A stretch of 6,450 nucleotides of DNA from Alphaproteobacteria bacterium. Lineage in GTDB: Bacteria > Pseudomonadota > Alphaproteobacteria > UBA2136 > UBA6156. The stretch lies in assembly GCA_027490875.1 (NCBI GenBank), contig JAIXXE010000069.1, positions 1 through 6,450 of the forward strand, given 5' to 3'. The stretch's first letter is position 1; each line of letters begins with the position of its first letter. Of this stretch, positions 4,044 through 6,450 are shown piece by piece. The notes below the pieces were generated by a model. The model was not told where the DNA came from and did not search any database. It saw nothing but the letters and a program-made list of their open reading frames with translations. The translations under genes and the position numbers were made by a program.

Positions 4044-6085
4044 TGACACTCGCTAGAGGTTGTTGTTGCGGATCACGTTGCATTCGCGATTGCATTGTTG
4101 GTACTGAAATTGAATCTGGTTGCTGCCATCACGCAGACACGCTCGTGCTGTGGAACGGCAGACCAGCCTACAACGTGCAGCAGCACTTCGTGCAAGCGTC
4201 TATCACGCCCGGCGCTCCTGATTGCGAGTTGTGTTACACGCAGGCGCAGCCGCTGATGGATCCAGTTCAGTCGATTTACAAGTTTGAAGAGTGCCGTTTC
4301 GTGTTTCGATACGCGCCACTCAATCAGCCTGTCGGCCTGATTGAACTGCCCACATACAACGACATCTTTGGTCAGGGAGAGGCTTGCAAGAATCCTTGCT
4401 GCCACCCAGAGTACGACCCCGATCAATGTTGCTTTACGACATTCCCCCCGCCGCCCGGTGATCCGCCATGCCTGTGCAACACTTGGTTCGGCGCAGGCAA
4501 GGGTGGATTCTCAAACTCGCGCAAGGACGATTTGAAGAACAACGCGGACACCCTGTGGTTTGTCGATATGACATGCCACAAGGATGGTTTACCGCTGGCT
4601 GAATCGCCGCTTCCGTTCAAGCCACGCTTGTACGATCAATTCTTGTGCTTGGTGTTTTACGAGCGTTGGTGGAAGATCGCTGAATGTCCTGCCGGCGTTC
4701 GCATTCGCGTGCCGGGCTGCACCGTGAGTTCAACAGGATCGAACTGTAGTGGTGTTCCGTTTCAGACTGACGATCTCGTTCCGAAGTGGTGGATCTTCGC
4801 TTGCAGCGGAATCCCGTTGTATCAATGCGACTTGGATGATGCAGTATCCAATGGAGTCATTGAGCCTGACGAGTACAACCAATTGCTGCTAGATATCAGC
4901 GCAAATGGTCAGCCGACGAGTCAAGCGGTTGTGGCGAAGCTTGCGGCTGCTGGATATGTCGGCATCAAGGATTGGCGACCCGAGCAGCGTCAGGCATTCA
5001 TTGACCTTCACGCGCGCTTCCCTTCGGCTGGATACAACGCATGTATTGAAGACGTCGAAGACATGCACACGCTTGGGCCTTTCCGCAAGCGGTTCTGTGA
5101 TCCTGTTGTTGGAGTTACCAATCGCCCGTATCTGCATGCGGCTGATGTGTTCACAGATCCAGATGGAAATGGCCCGCAAGACTTGCAAGCCATATGCATG
5201 AAGAATTACCCCGGCAATATTTCCAATCAAGCGGATTACGACTATTGGCGCGAACGTCAATGGGTGTATTTCCGTGGCATTCCCGGTGGTTGGTCTTGGG
5301 TGAGTTGGAATGCGTCAGCAGGAACAGGCTTGTCGGAGCTCGACGCTATTGCTGCTGGCTATGGCCGAAATGAAGGCATCGGTGGACCTGAAGTTGTGTC
5401 TGCTCCAATGCGCGCCTTTAAGGGCGAGCCGCGACCAAACCCGATTTGTACAGCCTGCCCCGCTGTTTGCCCGACTGCGGTGTATTGCGACGTGTGTACA
5501 CAGAATTGCGACGCATGCGGCGTAGCACCAGTTGCCGGCTGCGATCCTCCGCAGGTGTGCCGCAAATTCTCGATCTACCCAGAGTGCGAGGGAGTCCATT
5601 TCGTTTACAGCCAGTACTACAACAAGAACGATTTGACATACAACGCAGGGCTTGGTGTTTGCGAGGCAGATCAGACGTATGTCTGCTTGTACACCGTCAA
5701 TTCATTCTTGACCGAGGCGAAGCGCTCGCGCGATTCATGGGATGAGGATGTCCCCTTCACTTGTCGCACGGAAACCCCGCCATTGCCTTCATTCAATGAT
5801 TGGCCGTTGGTTCAGCGTGGTCACAATCCGCCGGCAGCGATGTGCAACGAAATCTTGGATCCTGTAGATCCGATGAACCCGAAGTACACGATCTCTGATC
5901 TATGCTGTACAGGCGAATGCGTCGTGTACGCAGAATGCGCGTACGGAGGGACAACGTACGGGTGTCCTGTAGACGGGCCATCAAACCCATGTCCAGCGCG
6001 AACAGATTGCGCTGCTGATGTGTTCATAACGCCAGAACAGATTGCGTGCATCGGCCATTCAATGGAATGTCAGGAGCCAACATGA
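4043..6085 (+). CDS. Very cysteine-rich 680-residue protein, function unknown
   Basis: I do not recognise a family. The product has 50 cysteines in 680 residues. They fall in two blocks: residues 1-262 (24 Cys, with a CCC at 7-9 and CC pairs at 27, 119 and 129) and 469-680 (23 Cys). The middle, 263-468, has only three. The N-terminal block contains a proline run (FPPPPGDPPCLC, 134-145) and several Trp/Tyr-rich stretches. The middle contains an EF-hand-reminiscent segment (DDAVSNGVIEPDEY, 265-278), a D-P-D-G-N-G acidic loop (372-377) and an aromatic segment (YDYWRERQWVYFRG, 399-412). The C-terminal block begins with two tandem C-x2-C-x3-C units (469-489) and later has CCTGECVVYAEC (621-632). 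No signal peptide or membrane helix is seen. The ATG at 4043 shares a base with the previous stop and has GAGG at 4035-4038. Metal binding or extensive disulfides in a virion or extracellular protein are both possible; the gene order favours a virion or late protein. Confidence 0.85.
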   Translation: MTLARGCCCGSRCIRDCIVGTEIESGCCHHADTLVLWNGRPAYNVQQHFVQASITPGAPDCELCYTQAQPLMDPVQSIYKFEECRFVFRYAPLNQPVGLIELPTYNDIFGQGEACKNPCCHPEYDPDQCCFTTFPPPPGDPPCLCNTWFGAGKGGFSNSRKDDLKNNADTLWFVDMTCHKDGLPLAESPLPFKPRLYDQFLCLVFYERWWKIAECPAGVRIRVPGCTVSSTGSNCSGVPFQTDDLVPKWWIFACSGIPLYQCDLDDAVSNGVIEPDEYNQLLLDISANGQPTSQAVVAKLAAAGYVGIKDWRPEQRQAFIDLHARFPSAGYNACIEDVEDMHTLGPFRKRFCDPVVGVTNRPYLHAADVFTDPDGNGPQDLQAICMKNYPGNISNQADYDYWRERQWVYFRGIPGGWSWVSWNASAGTGLSELDAIAAGYGRNEGIGGPEVVSAPMRAFKGEPRPNPICTACPAVCPTAVYCDVCTQNCDACGVAPVAGCDPPQVCRKFSIYPECEGVHFVYSQYYNKNDLTYNAGLGVCEADQTYVCLYTVNSFLTEAKRSRDSWDEDVPFTCRTETPPLPSFNDWPLVQRGHNPPAAMCNEILDPVDPMNPKYTISDLCCTGECVVYAECAYGGTTYGCPVDGPSNPCPARTDCAADVFITPEQIACIGHSMECQEPT

Positions 6086-6450
6086 ACCCTCTCTATTTCC
6101 GACGCGGCAAGAGTTACAACACGGATCAGATGCCAACCGCCAAAGTCGTCAAGCCTGCGGAGCCAGAAGCCCAGCAGGTTCCCGCGCGCGACGTGACAGT
6201 CGCAAACGTCAAGAAGTACCTGACGGCAGAAGCATCGTTGCAGTTGTATGGTCCAGTAAGTGATGCGGTATTTGAGGAGCGCAAGGCCGCGTGTGTCGCA
6301 TGCCCGAAGCGCATGGTCACGGACAAGATCGCCGATGAGATCGGTTTCTGCGCGTCGTGTGGTTGCGGCGTTTCGCAGCGCGCGCGGCTCACGGTCAAGC
6401 TGACGATGCCCGAGCAGAAGTGTCCGCTTGGCAAGTGGGGTCCGGCCAAA
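6082..6450 (+). CDS. Zinc-ribbon-like Cys-motif protein, 3' end outside window
   Basis: The frame runs from the ATG at 6082 to the window edge without a stop: 123 residues are visible and the C-terminus is missing. After a basic N-terminus (MNPLYFRRGKSYNTDQMPTA) and a Pro/Glu/Gln linker, a helical stretch (VANVKKYLTAEASLQLYG, 40-57) leads into the cysteine motif: C71-x2-C74-P, then C90-x2-C93-x-C95, then C114-P-L-G-K-W. The pattern 'CxxCP...GFCxxCGCG...LxVKLxMP...KCPLGKW' is one I associate with small phage and environmental bacterial proteins of unknown function with a probable zinc-binding fold. AGGAG at 6072-6076 and an ATGA overlap with the Cys-rich gene support the start. Zinc binding is inferred from cysteine spacing; the coupling to the Cys-rich protein suggests a shared process. 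Confidence 0.8.
   Translation, partial: MNPLYFRRGKSYNTDQMPTAKVVKPAEPEAQQVPARDVTVANVKKYLTAEASLQLYGPVSDAVFEERKAACVACPKRMVTDKIADEIGFCASCGCGVSQRARLTVKLTMPEQKCPLGKWGPAK

Noticed and set aside
4320..4344. Hairpin TCAATCAG / CTGATTGA with a 9-base loop, considered as a terminator
   Set aside because: It is inside the Cys-rich coding region, the stem is AT-containing and it has no following T-tract, so it is probably a chance inverted repeat.
5310..5745. Several overlapping open frames on both strands within the 3' half of the Cys-rich gene
   Set aside because: They are shadows: Cys/Arg/Ala-rich out-of-frame translations without start signals or domain patterns, inside one uninterrupted 680-codon frame.
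6126..6449. 107-residue open frame on the - strand at the right edge
   Set aside because: It is opposite the Cys-motif gene, which has a clear ribosome binding site, an ATGA overlap and a patterned cysteine motif.

Overview
This window looks like part of the late (virion and lysis) region of a tailed bacteriophage or prophage. Eleven coding regions are read, all on the + strand. They are packed with almost no intergenic DNA: the largest gap between genes is 9 bases, and most junctions are 4-base (ATGA) or 1-base (TAATG) stop/start overlaps. I see no rRNA, tRNA, insertion sequence, CRISPR array, convincing promoter or terminator. The only stretches without an assigned gene are single bases or a few bases at junctions. 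The host cannot be fixed from the sequence. A lipobox-bearing small protein next to holin-like genes fits a Gram-negative-type envelope. The style of the HTH protein and of the zinc-ribbon-like protein reminds me of planctomycete-associated sequences, but that is a weak inference from memory.

Layout. (1) 2-787 is the 3' part of a fibre or virion-decoration gene, with a beta-rich C-terminal domain. (2) 784-1561 is a probable lysis-associated cassette: a membrane-anchored coiled-coil protein, a two-helix holin-like protein, and a pair of genes in different frames (1252-1515 and about 1334-1561). The second of that pair encodes a small lipoprotein. The arrangement resembles Rz/Rz1-type spanin genes, although the first partner is short for an i-spanin. 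No endolysin is visible here. (3) 1548-1781 encodes a small MerR/excisionase-type helix-turn-helix protein. (4) 1791-2663 encodes a calcineurin-like metallophosphoesterase with its metal-binding motifs in place. (5) 2663-3813 holds a small beta-rich virion-type protein and a tail-fibre-like protein, the latter with a near-consensus ribosome binding site. (6) 3813-4043 is a small acidic-tailed protein of unknown function. (7) 4043-6085 is a remarkable 680-residue protein with 50 cysteines. (8) From 6082 to the window edge is a cysteine-motif (zinc-ribbon-like) protein, incomplete at its 3' end.

How the genes may work together. The two fibre-like genes have lower-GC, Ser/Thr/Ala-rich 3' ends, as expected of exchangeable receptor-binding modules. 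The membrane and lipoprotein genes would act at the end of infection. The block from 3813 onward (acidic-tail protein, Cys-rich giant, Cys-motif protein) is translationally coupled and is the least explained part of the window; it is where an undescribed function is most likely to sit.
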